The position numbers were made by a program, and so were the translations under genes. Below the pieces are notes generated by a model. The model saw only the letters and a list, made by a program, of their open reading frames with translations. It ran no database searches and was not told the DNA's origin. Shown one piece after another: positions 7,887-16,589 of a DNA stretch of 64,000 nucleotides. The stretch is from positions 1,591,167 to 1,655,166 of the forward strand of contig NZ_BAAAXV010000005.1 of the NCBI RefSeq assembly GCF_039535785.1, in the 5' to 3' direction. Within the stretch, counting starts at the first letter, position 1. Each line of letters begins with the position of its first letter. This stretch comes from Nonomuraea helvata (lineage in GTDB: Bacteria > Actinomycetota > Actinomycetes > Streptosporangiales > Streptosporangiaceae).

Positions 7887-9870
7887 GGTAGCGGTGCTTG
7901 CCCGCGCGCGCCAGGCGCACCAGGTGACGCGCGCCGGGCAGCCGCCTGCCGATCCTGTGCAGCATGGTGTCCCGGCCCATGGGTGAGCGGCGTCGCTGAT
8001 CGGCGGCGGCGGGCCGGACCTGGATGCGCCCCCTGCGGATCTCCAGCGCGAACCTCAGCCCGATCTCCTCCTCCGACGCCCGCAGCGACGACAGCCACCG
8101 GCCGGGGCCGAGCTGGTCGGGGGTCGGCATCATCCACTTGACCGGCACCTTGGCGACGAGCTGCCCGGCGAACTTGCCCGGCACCCCCGCCTCGACCAGC
8201 GCCGGGGCGCACACCTCGCGGCCGCTCCGCCCGGTGCTGCGCAGCACCAGCTCCATGGGCGGGCCGCCGCTCGGCGGCACGTACGGGACCGGCAGCACGA
8301 CGTACACGTGCCCGTCGAGCTTCTTGATCTCCACGCCCGGCGACACCAGGGCGATCGACTCGGAGAACGAGCGCGGCTCGACGGCCAGGCCCAGCTCGCC
8401 GTGGTCGGTCCAGCACGGCACCACCAGCCGTACCCTGGGGCGCTGGGCCAGCACGCCCAGGCAGTTGAGCGGGCCGTCGGAGCGCCCGACCCGGCTCCTG
8501 GCCTGGTTCGCGCCCCCGAACATGCGTACGTGCACCTCCCACTGACCGGGCTTGAGCGGCTCGCCGTGGGCGGCCTTGGTCACGTCGAGCCTGGCCTCAC
8601 CCTTGATCTGCACCCTGACCTTGTTGCGGCCGTCGGGGACGGTCTCCACGTGCTGCGTCATCGGCAGGAAGTGGATCGCGCCCGTCTCGGAGTGGCGCAC
8701 GTAGAGGTCCACGCGGGCCCGCTCGACCGCCTCGGTGACGTCGGTGACGCTGTCGTCCAGCGAGGCGGTCTCCAGGGCGCGCGGCGGGATCCAGTGCACG
8801 CGCTCGCCCTGCGTGCGGTACCTGTCGGGCGTGCCGTCGCCCGACAGGACCTCCACATTCAGCCCGAGCACCAGCACGTGGGCGTCCCAGCGCACTTCGG
8901 TCAGGTCGGCGCGGAGGCCGGCGCGCCTGGAGGAGTTCGATAGGAGCACGACCTGGTCCAGGCGGCCCATGCGGACGTACGCGGCCACCACGCGGAGCTG
9001 GACCGGGAGGTAGCGGTCGAGCCGCGCGGGGAACCGCTCCATCACGAGCTCCTGCGCCACCCGGAAGTGCAGGCCGCGATCGACGGAGGAGTCGGCGAAC
9101 CTGGCGGTCAGCAGCGGGCGCAGGACCGCGTAGCGGAACCAGTGGGCGTACATGCGGTCGCGCTGGCGGCCCTCGCCGACGTAGGTGTCGATGTCGTCGA
9201 GGACCCCGATCAGCTCCTTGGCCATCGTCCGCGGCTCCTCCTCGCCCCCGCGCCGATCGCCGAGGTGGCAGCAGACGTGCTCGGAGAGCACGGCGATGAC
9301 CTTGGCGCGCAGGTAGGCCCGCATCGCGAACGCCTGCTCGGCCATCCGGCCGCCGGGCACGGCGAAGCCCAGGTCGTGCTCCTCCAGGAAGGCGCGGCGG
9401 TAGAGCTGCTGCGGCACGAGCAGGCTGAGCAGCCGGTCGCGCAGGATGTCGGCGCGTGCCGTGCCACGCTCGAAGGCGGTCATCGGCGGCCCGAAGTCCC
9501 GGATCAGGCGGCCGATCAGGACGTCGGCGTCGGTCTCCACGGCGCGCTCGTACATGCGGGCGATCGCGTCCTTCTCCAGCCGGTCGCCCTGGTCGAGGAA
9601 GTACACGTAGTCGCCGGTGGCGGCCGCGAGGGCCACGTTGCGGCCGCGCGTCGGTGAGCCGGTGTGCGGCAGGTGCATCACGCGGACGTTCTGGCGGGCG
9701 GCGGCGATGGTGTCGAGCCGCTCACCTATCCCGTCGGTGGAGCCGTCGTCCACGAAGATCACTTGGTATTCGGCCGCCGGCATGGTCTGCTCCACGGCCG
9801 AACGGATGCACGCGTTGGCGGTCACACCCGGATTGTGGACATTGACGATCACGCTGACCTTCACACCCAT
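7876..9870 (-). CDS. Family 2 glycosyltransferase with long C-terminal extension
   Basis: 664 residues. The first ~220 form a GT-A domain: KVSVIVNVHNPG, the nucleotide-binding FVDDGSTDG, and YVYFLDQGD as the DXD-like position. The remaining ~440 residues lack another catalytic signature. They look like the all-beta extensions of actinobacterial wall-polymer glycosyltransferases, which assemble teichoic-acid-like chains or capsule. No transmembrane segment is evident. The gene stands alone on the minus strand, between the hydroxybutyrate operon and a wall-hydrolase gene. Substrate and acceptor are unknown. Confidence 0.78.
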   Translation of the reverse strand: MGVKVSVIVNVHNPGVTANACIRSAVEQTMPAAEYQVIFVDDGSTDGIGERLDTIAAARQNVRVMHLPHTGSPTRGRNVALAAATGDYVYFLDQGDRLEKDAIARMYERAVETDADVLIGRLIRDFGPPMTAFERGTARADILRDRLLSLLVPQQLYRRAFLEEHDLGFAVPGGRMAEQAFAMRAYLRAKVIAVLSEHVCCHLGDRRGGEEEPRTMAKELIGVLDDIDTYVGEGRQRDRMYAHWFRYAVLRPLLTARFADSSVDRGLHFRVAQELVMERFPARLDRYLPVQLRVVAAYVRMGRLDQVVLLSNSSRRAGLRADLTEVRWDAHVLVLGLNVEVLSGDGTPDRYRTQGERVHWIPPRALETASLDDSVTDVTEAVERARVDLYVRHSETGAIHFLPMTQHVETVPDGRNKVRVQIKGEARLDVTKAAHGEPLKPGQWEVHVRMFGGANQARSRVGRSDGPLNCLGVLAQRPRVRLVVPCWTDHGELGLAVEPRSFSESIALVSPGVEIKKLDGHVYVVLPVPYVPPSGGPPMELVLRSTGRSGREVCAPALVEAGVPGKFAGQLVAKVPVKWMMPTPDQLGPGRWLSSLRASEEEIGLRFALEIRRGRIQVRPAAADQRRRSPMGRDTMLHRIGRRLPGARHLVRLARAGKHRYLKD

Positions 9871-9940
9871 GCGGCCAGCGTGCGCGGATATACCCCTTCC
9901 GGCGGGGCGGCTTGCCGATTAGAGAAGGAAAGTTGACCCT

Positions 9941-10690
9941 CTAATACCAACCCACCGACTGTGAATGGCCCCATGCGGCGCAGGGCGTGCCGTAACGGCC
10001 CTTGATATAGCCGAGGCCCCACTTGATCTGGGTTGCGGCATTGGTCTGCCAGTCGGCGCCCGCGCTGGCCATCTTGCTGCCTGGCAGGGACTGCGGGATG
10101 CCGTACGCGCCGGAGTAGCGGTTCATCGCCCGCTCGTTCCAGCCGCTCTCCTTGGTCCAGAGCCGCTCCAGGCAGCCCCACTGGTCGCTCCAGCCCATGG
10201 AGGCGAGCATGGTCTTGGCGGTGGCCTTGTTGCTGCCCGGCGAGGGATCGCTGCCCGGCGGGAAGTTCATGGACGGGAACCCGTCGCCGCCCGGCGCCTT
10301 CTTGGGCACGACCCAGTCGAGGTCGTTCTTGCCCGCACCGGAACGGCCCTGCTTCAGCTTGTCCGCCTTGGCCGCCTGCTCGGCCGCGTTCTTGAGCGCG
10401 TCGCTCTTGGGGTCGGGCACATAGAGGTTGCCGCTGACGATCGCGCCGAGCTGCTCCGCCGTGAAAGGATCCACGGGCGGCCTCTTGGCGTTCTCCATCG
10501 CGCGGTAGGCGACGAAGCCGCCTCCGCCGACGACGACCGCCAGGGAGGCGGCGATGATGATGACCCGCTTCGGGGTGAAACGCGCAGGCCGGCGCGCCGA
10601 GGGCAGGTCTTCCTTCGGGGGGCGCTCACTCAACTGCGGACCGGGGCTCACGAACCATGAGCTTGCCTTGTCCCGGGGGGTGGTCCGCAA
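9941..10690 (-). CDS. Membrane-anchored transglycosylase-like (SLT) protein
   Basis: About 249 residues. A basic cytoplasmic leader is followed by one membrane segment (about 43-63, VIIIAASLAVVVGGGGF), a linker rich in Ala, Lys and Pro, and a C-terminal SLT-like domain (MLASMGWSDQWGCLERLW, ESGWNERAMN, YGIPQSLPGSKM) ending in VGWY. Such proteins act outside the membrane on peptidoglycan. The frame opens at a TTG (10690); a GTG at 10651 is an alternative start, and neither has a strong ribosome site. The upstream divergent region holds a perfect Crp-type dyad and a 13-bp hairpin, so control in response to growth state is plausible. Confidence 0.8.
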   Translation of the reverse strand: MRTTPRDKASSWFVSPGPQLSERPPKEDLPSARRPARFTPKRVIIIAASLAVVVGGGGFVAYRAMENAKRPPVDPFTAEQLGAIVSGNLYVPDPKSDALKNAAEQAAKADKLKQGRSGAGKNDLDWVVPKKAPGGDGFPSMNFPPGSDPSPGSNKATAKTMLASMGWSDQWGCLERLWTKESGWNERAMNRYSGAYGIPQSLPGSKMASAGADWQTNAATQIKWGLGYIKGRYGTPCAAWGHSQSVGWY

Positions 10691-10756
10691 CCGAAACGCG
10701 GTAATCGCTTGGTTCTACATTGATTAACCGGCTGGTAAGCACGGCGTTTCCCATCG

Positions 10757-10774
10757 GTGTGATTTTGGTCACAC
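10757..10774. promoter_or_regulatory. Perfect Crp/FNR-family palindrome
   Basis: GTGTGA, six bases, TCACAC: an exact match to the TGTGA-N6-TCACA consensus bound by Crp-family regulators, including actinobacterial Crp. It lies 67 bp upstream of the wall-hydrolase start (TTG at 10690) and about 145 bp upstream of the response-regulator gene. In mycobacteria and Streptomyces, Crp controls wall-remodelling genes such as rpfA, so regulation of the SLT gene is the simplest reading (inference). Confidence 0.6.
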
Positions 10775-10782
10775 GAGCCACA

Positions 10783-10818
10783 GGCTCCCCTTCGGGCACC
10801 CGTGACCGAAGGGGAGCC
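10783..10818. other. Perfect 13-bp hairpin in a divergent intergenic region
   Basis: GGCTCCCCTTCGG, a 10-nt loop and CCGAAGGGGAGCC form a perfect 13-bp stem. It sits between two divergent genes, so it terminates neither. It could be part of the wall-hydrolase 5' leader, or a protein-binding dyad. There is no T-run on either side that would make it a standard terminator. Confidence 0.6.
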
Positions 10819-10904
10819 AGTTTCAGGGTGCCGCTCCCACTTCTGGATCCCATCCACGACATGTCACAGTTTGGTGACTTAGTTCGGGCATTCGGGACAT
10901 GGAA

Positions 10905-10917
10905 TAATAATGTGCGC
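10905..10917 (+). promoter_or_regulatory. Probable -10 element for a leaderless response-regulator transcript
   Basis: TAATAAT at 10905-10911 is strikingly AT-rich for this genome and lies 7 nt before the GTG at 10918, the spacing expected of a leaderless mRNA. An imperfect dyad GTCAC-N6-GTGAC at 10863-10878 lies just upstream and may be an operator. No convincing -35 hexamer is seen. Confidence 0.45.
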
Positions 10918-11592
10918 GTGGCCGGCATCCTCCTTGTTGAAGACGACCCCTCCGTCCGCACTGCTCTCGAGCTCGCGTTGACCCGGCAGGGGCATTCCGT
11001 CACGTCCTATGCGACCGGCGAGGAGGCGCTCGACCACATCAGGGCCCGGCGCCCGGAGATCGCGATCCTCGACGTGATGCTCCCGGGCATCGACGGGATC
11101 GAGGTGTGCCGCCGCGTACGCAAGCTCGACCAGCTGCCCGTCATCCTGCTCACGGCCCGCGGCGACGACCTGGACGTGGTGGTCGGGCTGGAGGCCGGCG
11201 CGGACGACTACGTGGTCAAGCCGGTCGAGCCCAGGGTTCTGGACGCGCGCATCCGCGCCATCCTGCGCAGGGCCGAGTCCGCCGCCTCCGATCGCATCAC
11301 CTTCGGCGACCTCGTGATCGACCGGGGCGCGCTCAAGGTCACCTTGGCCGACAAGGAGATCCATCTGACGCCGACCGAGCTGCGGCTGCTGCTCGAGCTC
11401 GTACGCCACCCCGGCCAGGTGCTCAACCGCCGCTACCTGCTGCGCGAGGTGTGGGACCACACGCACATCGCCGACTCGCGACTGGTGGACGCCTGTGTGC
11501 AGCGGATCCGCGCGAAGATCGAGCCGAAGCCGGCCGAGCCCGTGTTCATCCACACGGTGCGCGGGTTCGGCTACCGTTTCAGCCCTCCGTGA
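10918..11592 (+). CDS. OmpR-family response regulator (CseB-like)
   Basis: 224 residues: receiver domain (acidic pair in LLVEDD at 6-10, phospho-acceptor Asp52 in LDVMLPG, Lys in VVKP) and a C-terminal winged helix (TPTELRLLLELVRHPGQVLNR, ending VRGFGYRFSPP). It activates or represses transcription when phosphorylated. Start choice: the GTG at 10918 fits the -10 box and homologue length; a GTG at 10912 and an ATG at 10861 are alternatives. The stop overlaps the kinase start (GTGA). The layout regulator-kinase-lipoprotein resembles the Streptomyces CseABC envelope-stress module, though no sigE lies beside it. Confidence 0.9.
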   Translation: MAGILLVEDDPSVRTALELALTRQGHSVTSYATGEEALDHIRARRPEIAILDVMLPGIDGIEVCRRVRKLDQLPVILLTARGDDLDVVVGLEAGADDYVVKPVEPRVLDARIRAILRRAESAASDRITFGDLVIDRGALKVTLADKEIHLTPTELRLLLELVRHPGQVLNRRYLLREVWDHTHIADSRLVDACVQRIRAKIEPKPAEPVFIHTVRGFGYRFSPP

Positions 11593-13001
11593 TCCCGCTG
11601 CCCACCGGGCTGCGCGCCCGTCTCGTCATCACGTTCACGCTCGTCGCCGTCACAGCGTCGACGCTGGTCGCCACCATCGGCTTCGAGCTCGCCAAGACCG
11701 CGCTCGTGACCCGGGCCGAGAGCACCTCGCTCGACCTGGTCACCAGGGAGCTGAGCAGCATCACCTTCCCCGTCGGCAGGCTCAGGCCGGGCGAGGCCGC
11801 TCCGACGACCAAGGATCTCGACCGCGTGACCGCCGCGCTGAGCGGGCCGGGCAGAAGCGTGCTGATCGAGTACGGCAACATGGTCTCCGCCGAGGGGTCC
11901 ATGACCATGAGCGACGTGCCCAACGAGCTCTACGGCCGGGCCAAGCAGAGCGTCGTCACCCAGCGCAAGATCATCGATGACCAGCTCTGGCTCATCGTCG
12001 GCGCCGAGGTCTACCGCGACGCCGACAGCGTGCCCGAGGCCACGGGGCTGCGTGCGTTCGTCTTCTTCCCGATGCACGACGACGAAAGTCAGCTCGACAC
12101 GCTCAGGTCCACGCTCGTCCAGGGCGGCGCGGCCATCGTGCTGATCGCCCTGGTCGTGGCGCTGCTGTCGGCCAGGCAGGTGCTGCTGCCGGTCAGGCGG
12201 CTCAGCGCGGCCGCGCAGGCGCTCGGCCAGGGCAGGCTGGACACCCGCCTGCCCGTCCACGGGCAGGACGAGCTGGCCGAGCTGACCGCCAGGTTCAACG
12301 ACGCGGCCGCGGCGCTGGAGCTGAGCGTGTCGGAGCTGCGCGCGCTGGAGGCCATGTCACGCAGGTTCGTGGCGGACGTCTCGCACGAGCTGCGCACGCC
12401 CCTGACCGCGATGACGGCCGTGGCCGACATGCTCTCGGAGGAGGCCAACCGGCTGCCCGATGCGCCGGCGGAGGCCGTACGGCTGGTGCTCAGGGAGATC
12501 GAGCGCCTGCGCGAGCTGGTCGAGCACCTCATCGAGATCAGCCGCTTCGACGCGGGCACGGCCACGCTCAACCTCGAGCCGGTGAACGTGGCCGACGCCA
12601 TCACGGACTGCCTGGAGGTACGCGGCTGGAGCGACCAGGTGGAGGTCAAGGCCTCCCAGGGGTTGACCGTGAACCTCGATCCGAGGAGGTTCGACGTCAT
12701 CGTGGCCAACCTGGTCGGCAACGCACTCAAGCACGGTGAGCGGCCGGTCGTGGTGAGCGCCAGGGGCACGGAGAACGGCCTGGAGGTGAAGGTGCGCGAC
12801 CACGGCAAGGGCATTCCGGCCGAGGCGCTGCCGCACGTCTTCGACCGCTTCTTCAAGGCGGGCGCGGGCCGGGCCCGCAGCCAGGGCAGCGGCCTCGGCC
12901 TCGCGATCGCCAGGGCGAACGTCCACCTCCACGGCGGCACGATCTCCGTACGCCACCAGAACCCCGGCACTCTGTTCACCGTCTGGCTTCCACACTCATG
13001 A
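11589..13001 (+). CDS. Sensor histidine kinase (HAMP, HisKA, HATPase)
   Basis: 470 residues from a GTG overlapping the regulator stop. Membrane segment 1 is near residues 13-35 and an extracytoplasmic sensor loop spans about 36-175. Membrane segment 2 (GGAAIVLIALVVALL) leads to HAMP, then the phospho-accepting His in DVSHELRTPLTA and the HATPase motifs (N-box LVGNALKHG, DHGKGIP, GSGLGLAIA). It should autophosphorylate and pass phosphate to the adjacent regulator. Its stop overlaps the start of a lipoprotein gene (ATGA), implying that the lipoprotein belongs to the same sensing unit. Confidence 0.92.
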   Translation: MIPLPTGLRARLVITFTLVAVTASTLVATIGFELAKTALVTRAESTSLDLVTRELSSITFPVGRLRPGEAAPTTKDLDRVTAALSGPGRSVLIEYGNMVSAEGSMTMSDVPNELYGRAKQSVVTQRKIIDDQLWLIVGAEVYRDADSVPEATGLRAFVFFPMHDDESQLDTLRSTLVQGGAAIVLIALVVALLSARQVLLPVRRLSAAAQALGQGRLDTRLPVHGQDELAELTARFNDAAAALELSVSELRALEAMSRRFVADVSHELRTPLTAMTAVADMLSEEANRLPDAPAEAVRLVLREIERLRELVEHLIEISRFDAGTATLNLEPVNVADAITDCLEVRGWSDQVEVKASQGLTVNLDPRRFDVIVANLVGNALKHGERPVVVSARGTENGLEVKVRDHGKGIPAEALPHVFDRFFKAGAGRARSQGSGLGLAIARANVHLHGGTISVRHQNPGTLFTVWLPHS

Positions 13002-13606
13002 AAGCTCTGCTTATGGCCTCCACTCCGTGGAGGCGGGCTCGGTCGCCTCGATGCCGCCGCCTTCCCCCGCTCTGGTCGCTACGCTCCCGCCGCTCCTCCA
13101 GGCGACGGCACTCCCTCGCTCTGACTCTTTTCTGCCTGGTCGCCGTGGCGGCCTGTGGCATCTCGCCCACGGACGTCCAGGATCGCGGCAACGTGCCCAC
13201 CGTCAGGATCCCGCCGCCGTCCAAGACGATCTATCTGATCAGGGACGGCAAGCTCGCCCTGGAGCCGGCCGACGTCGAGAACGACACCGTCGGGAGCCTG
13301 CTCGGCGCGCTCTTCGCGGCCTCCGAACAGCCGCTCGGCGAGCGGGACACCGCGCTGCGCGGCTTCACGTACCTGGGGATCAAGGACTCGCTCAACCCCG
13401 TGCAGCGGGACGAGATCCAGCTTCCGCGCACCTCGACGCTGACCGTCTACATCAGGGGCGACGGCACGCTGACCAAGCTGGGCAAGGCGCAGATCGTCTG
13501 CACGGCGCAGCAGGACGCGGCGTTCGAGCTGGTCAAGATCGTCCGCGAGAACGTGCACCGCCCCTCCAAGCCGGAGGGACGGTACACCTGTGGCGAGCTG
13601 AAATAG
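12998..13606 (+). CDS. Small lipoprotein coupled to the two-component system
   Basis: 202 residues from the ATG overlapping the kinase stop. A very basic N-terminus (many Arg, about 12-37) precedes a hydrophobic segment and a lipobox (AVAAC, Cys near 53). The mature part of about 150 residues has a beta-rich look (KTIYLIRDGKLALEP, LTVYIRGDGTLTKLG), somewhat like GerMN-type domains. It probably sits on the outer face of the membrane. By position it resembles CseA, the lipoprotein that modulates the CseBC sensor in Streptomyces, but I see no clear sequence signature for that. It ends 8 bp from the convergent PhoH gene. Confidence 0.7.
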   Translation: MKALLMASTPWRRARSPRCRRLPPLWSLRSRRSSRRRHSLALTLFCLVAVAACGISPTDVQDRGNVPTVRIPPPSKTIYLIRDGKLALEPADVENDTVGSLLGALFAASEQPLGERDTALRGFTYLGIKDSLNPVQRDEIQLPRTSTLTVYIRGDGTLTKLGKAQIVCTAQQDAAFELVKIVRENVHRPSKPEGRYTCGELK

Positions 13607-13614
13607 CCCGACCG

Positions 13615-14934
13615 CTAAAGGCTGAGGTCCTCCAGCATCTCCGTCACCAGGGCGGCGATCGGAGAGCGCTCCGAGCGGGTCAGCGTGACGTGCGCGAAGA
13701 GGGGGTGGCCCTTGAGCTTCTCCACCACCGCCACCACGCCGTCGTGCCGGCCGACCCGGAGGTTGTCACGCTGGGCGATGTCGTGGGTGAGCACCACCCG
13801 CGAGTTGGCGCCGATCCGGCTCAGCACCGTCAGCAGCACCCCGCGCTCCAGCGACTGGGCCTCGTCCACGATCACGAACGCGTCGTGCAGCGACCGGCCG
13901 CGGATGTGCGTCAGCGGGAGGACCTCCAGCATGCCCCTGTCGAGCACCTCCTCGATCACCTCGGGCGAGGTGATCGCGCCGAGCGTGTCGTAGACCGCCT
14001 GCGCCCACGGGCCCATCTTCTCGCCCTCGGTGCCCGGCAGGTAGCCGAGCTCCTGGCCGCCCACCGCGTAGAGCGGGCGGAAGACGACCACCTTGCGGTG
14101 CTGGCGGCGCTCCAGGACCGCCTCCAGGCCCGCGCAGAGTGCCAGCGCCGACTTGCCGGTGCCGGCCCGGCCGCCCAGCGAGACGATGCCGATCTCCGGG
14201 TCCATCAGCAGGTCGAGCGCGATGCGCTGCTCGGCGGAGCGGCCGTGCAGGCCGAACACCTCGCGGTCGCCGCGCACGAGCCGTACGGACTTGTCCGGCT
14301 GCACCCGGCCGAGCGCCGAGCCCTTGGCCGACAGCAGTCGCAGCCCGGTGTGCGCCGGCAGGTCCCTGGCCTCCTCAAGGTCGGCGGCGCCCTGGTCGAA
14401 GAGCGCCTCGACGTCCTCGGTGGTCACCTGGACCTCGGCCATCCCGGTCCAGCCCGACTCGTGGACGAGCTCGGCCCGGTACTCCTCGGCTGCCAGGCCG
14501 ATCGAGGCCGCCTTGACCCGCAGCGGCAGATCCTTGGACACCAGCACGACGTCGCAGCCCTCGGCGTCCAGCGAACGGGCCACGGTCAGGATGCGTGTGT
14601 CGTTGTCCCCCAGGCGGAACCCGACGGGCAGGATCGAAGGATCACTGTGGTTGAGCTCAACCCTGATCGTGCCGTCTCCCGTAGGCATCGCCTCGTCGAG
14701 CCTGCCGTACTGGATCCGCAGGTCGTCAAGGTAACGCAGGGCCTTACGCGCGAAGTAGCCGAGCTCTGGATGGTGCCGCTTGCCCTCCAGTTCGGTGATG
14801 ACCACGATCGGCAGGACGACGTCGTGCTCGGCGAAGCGTGTCATAGCCGCCGGGTCGGCCAGCAGGACCGACGTGTCGAGCACGTACGTGCGCTTCGCCG
14901 ACTGGTGAGTAGGGTTGCTCGAGGACACTGCCAC
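13615..14934 (-). CDS. PhoH-like ATPase with N-terminal PIN domain (PhoH2-type)
   Basis: 439 residues. The N-terminal PIN nuclease domain (TYVLDTSVLL, acidic residue in VVITELEGK, GDNDTRIL) is fused to a PhoH helicase/ATPase domain with Walker A GRAGTGKSA and Walker B DAFVIVDEAQ. PhoH2 proteins couple ATP-dependent RNA unwinding to sequence-preferring RNase activity in the cytoplasm. Length and order match the family. In many actinobacteria phoH2 forms a toxin-antitoxin-like pair with a small upstream gene; none is visible upstream here, where a 206-bp gap precedes the cis-prenyltransferase gene. Confidence 0.9.
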   Translation of the reverse strand: MAVSSSNPTHQSAKRTYVLDTSVLLADPAAMTRFAEHDVVLPIVVITELEGKRHHPELGYFARKALRYLDDLRIQYGRLDEAMPTGDGTIRVELNHSDPSILPVGFRLGDNDTRILTVARSLDAEGCDVVLVSKDLPLRVKAASIGLAAEEYRAELVHESGWTGMAEVQVTTEDVEALFDQGAADLEEARDLPAHTGLRLLSAKGSALGRVQPDKSVRLVRGDREVFGLHGRSAEQRIALDLLMDPEIGIVSLGGRAGTGKSALALCAGLEAVLERRQHRKVVVFRPLYAVGGQELGYLPGTEGEKMGPWAQAVYDTLGAITSPEVIEEVLDRGMLEVLPLTHIRGRSLHDAFVIVDEAQSLERGVLLTVLSRIGANSRVVLTHDIAQRDNLRVGRHDGVVAVVEKLKGHPLFAHVTLTRSERSPIAALVTEMLEDLSL

Positions 14935-15140
14935 ACGTTCTCCCCCGGGCGCCCATTGGGGCGGGCACCCTGCAGACGAGGCGGGAATTGGACCGGGCCC
15001 CCTTCCCCGACCGCAAGCTGCCGTCGGCGCCGGGTCCCGGCCCCCCTCGGCAGTTCTTGGTGCAAAGGCGGGCCCTCTCCGGATATCCGACCTGCGGCCG
15101 GATATTTCCTACGTTACGTCGTGAATGCCCAGATGTCGCG
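14935..15140. other. Intergenic region upstream of the PhoH gene
   Basis: About 206 bp between two minus-strand genes. It holds two direct copies of CCGGATAT (15080-15115 region, about 18 bp apart), which could be operator half-sites. I see no hairpin with a T-run and no ORF with supportive features. Confidence 0.35.
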
Positions 15141-15902
15141 TCATGAACCGTAACGTCGGTGTCTCGCAGCGTAGTCGCGCAGCGCCCGCAGGAAGTCGAC
15201 CCTGCGGAAGTCAGGCCAGTAAGCCTCGTGGAAGTAGAACTCAGAGTGAGCGCTCTGCCAGAGCATGAAGCCGGACAGACGCTGCTCGCCCGAGGTCCGG
15301 ATGAGGAGGTCCGGGTCGGGTTGGCCGCGAGTGTAGAGATGCTCCGCGATGTGCTCCACATCGAGCACCTCAACGAGGTCCTCGATGCTCGCCCCCTTGC
15401 TCGCGTGCTCCTGGAGCAGTGAGCGCACCGCATCGGCAATCTCACGTCTTCCTCCATACCCAACTGCAACGTTCACAATCAGGCCCGGACGGTGCGATGA
15501 CGCTTCCTTTGCATTTTTCAGGACATTGGCCGTTCGATCGGGCAGTAGATCGAGCGCGCCGACCGGGCTGATCCGCCAGCCCTCGTCCACCAGCTCCTGC
15601 GTCACGTCCTCGATGATGCGCAGGAGCGGCTCCAGCTCCTCCTTCGGCCGGTTGAGGTTGTCGTTGGACAGCATCCACACCGTGACGACCTCGACGCCGG
15701 TCTCGCGACACCAGCCGAGCAGCTCGGAGATCTTGTCGGCACCCTTGCGGTGGCCCGTGGAGACGTCACGTATGCCCATAGCCCGCGCCCAGCGGCGATT
15801 GCCGTCGATGATGACCCCGACGTGCCGGGGGATGCTGTCCTTCGACAGCTTGGACTCCAGCCGATGTTCATACAGCCGGTAGACCAGATCGCGCAGGCCC
15901 AC
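15141..15902 (-). CDS. Short-chain isoprenyl diphosphate synthase (UppS/cis-prenyltransferase family)
   Basis: 253 residues. Catalytic Asp and first conserved block HVGVIIDGNRRWAR, further family blocks VWMLSNDN and RTSGEQRLSGFMLWQSAHS, and the C-terminal YWPDFRRVDFLRAL. The enzyme condenses isopentenyl diphosphate onto an allylic primer in cis to make the lipid carrier for wall polymers, or its short Z-farnesyl precursor. The GTG at 15902 is preferred to the longer frame because GGGGAGGAACTCC gives a strong ribosome site and homologues start GLRDLVYRLYE. Envelope genes on both sides fit the role. Confidence 0.9.
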   Translation of the reverse strand: MGLRDLVYRLYEHRLESKLSKDSIPRHVGVIIDGNRRWARAMGIRDVSTGHRKGADKISELLGWCRETGVEVVTVWMLSNDNLNRPKEELEPLLRIIEDVTQELVDEGWRISPVGALDLLPDRTANVLKNAKEASSHRPGLIVNVAVGYGGRREIADAVRSLLQEHASKGASIEDLVEVLDVEHIAEHLYTRGQPDPDLLIRTSGEQRLSGFMLWQSAHSEFYFHEAYWPDFRRVDFLRALRDYAARHRRYGS

Positions 15903-15953
15903 GGAGTTCCTCCCCAGCGGTCGCCTTTGGTCGCTTGACCCAACAGGCAATTA

Positions 15954-16502
15954 TCACCGCGATTCGCCCGTGCCTGCTCCGTCTATCGGATTCCTCGCCA
16001 GATCTCTACCTTCTAGACATCCTTCCGCCTCACTCACGAGGCCCCGTACGAACCTCGCCAGCTCCGCCGACGTCAACACCGCACGCATGCCCACGCCCGT
16101 CGAGCCCCACGCCTCCACGTACGCCCGCCTGGTCAGCCGCCACTGCCCCTTGGCCGCCTGCCACACGGGGATGGTCCTGAGCTGGCAGCGCAGCTCGCCA
16201 CCGCCCACCAGGCCCGCTCTCGTGCGGTAGCGGAAGGAGAACAGCTCGCTGTCCGGCTCGTCGTCGGGGAACCTGTCGTCCGGATCGATCCACCGCCTGG
16301 CCGCCCCCCGGCCCTCGCGGGCTTCGTCCACGCCGCGCGCCAGGCGCGCGAGCAGCCAGCCGCAGCGCTCCCCGACACTCCCGTACGGCGTGCCGTCCCT
16401 ATGGAGCTCGAGGGTGACCTCGTACGGCGTGCCCACGCTGTCCTTGCATGCCACCGGCGTGACGGTCAGATAAGAGCCGTCAACGCAACGCAGTCCCCCC
16501 AT
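15954..16502 (-). CDS. Conserved hypothetical protein
   Basis: 182 residues, cytoplasmic by composition (no signal or membrane segment). It has a beta-rich N-terminal half (GSYLTVTPVACKDSVG, VTLELHRDG) and a helical C-terminus (TSAELARFVRGLVSE). I do not recognise a family. It sits between the prenyltransferase gene and the small gene that ends the iron-oxidase operon, on the same strand, with 87 bp separating it from the latter. No clear ribosome site precedes the ATG at 16502, so the start may be different. Confidence 0.6.
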   Translation of the reverse strand: MGGLRCVDGSYLTVTPVACKDSVGTPYEVTLELHRDGTPYGSVGERCGWLLARLARGVDEAREGRGAARRWIDPDDRFPDDEPDSELFSFRYRTRAGLVGGGELRCQLRTIPVWQAAKGQWRLTRRAYVEAWGSTGVGMRAVLTSAELARFVRGLVSEAEGCLEGRDLARNPIDGAGTGESR

Positions 16503-16589
16503 TCCCTCACCATTTTCCGGCCCAATGTCGGCTAAACCGCCTATGCCCGATCCGCCATCGGAGTGCGGCCGGCAGCGGATAAGCGCAGG

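Noticed and set aside
10691..10917. c-di-AMP (ydaO-type) riboswitch upstream of the wall-hydrolase gene
   Set aside because: Such riboswitches often precede these genes in actinobacteria, but I could not find the conserved segments (for example the GCUAACCCGG-like block); only a simple hairpin and a Crp dyad are visible.
13615..15140. PhoH2 with an upstream antitoxin (PhoAT-type)
   Set aside because: No small ORF with a ribosome site precedes the PhoH gene in the 206-bp gap.
13027..15153. 708-codon plus-strand open frame across the lipoprotein and PhoH genes
   Set aside because: It is a GC-bias shadow of the lipoprotein and of the antisense PhoH gene; composition is Arg/Ala/His-rich without any domain, and both real genes are well supported.
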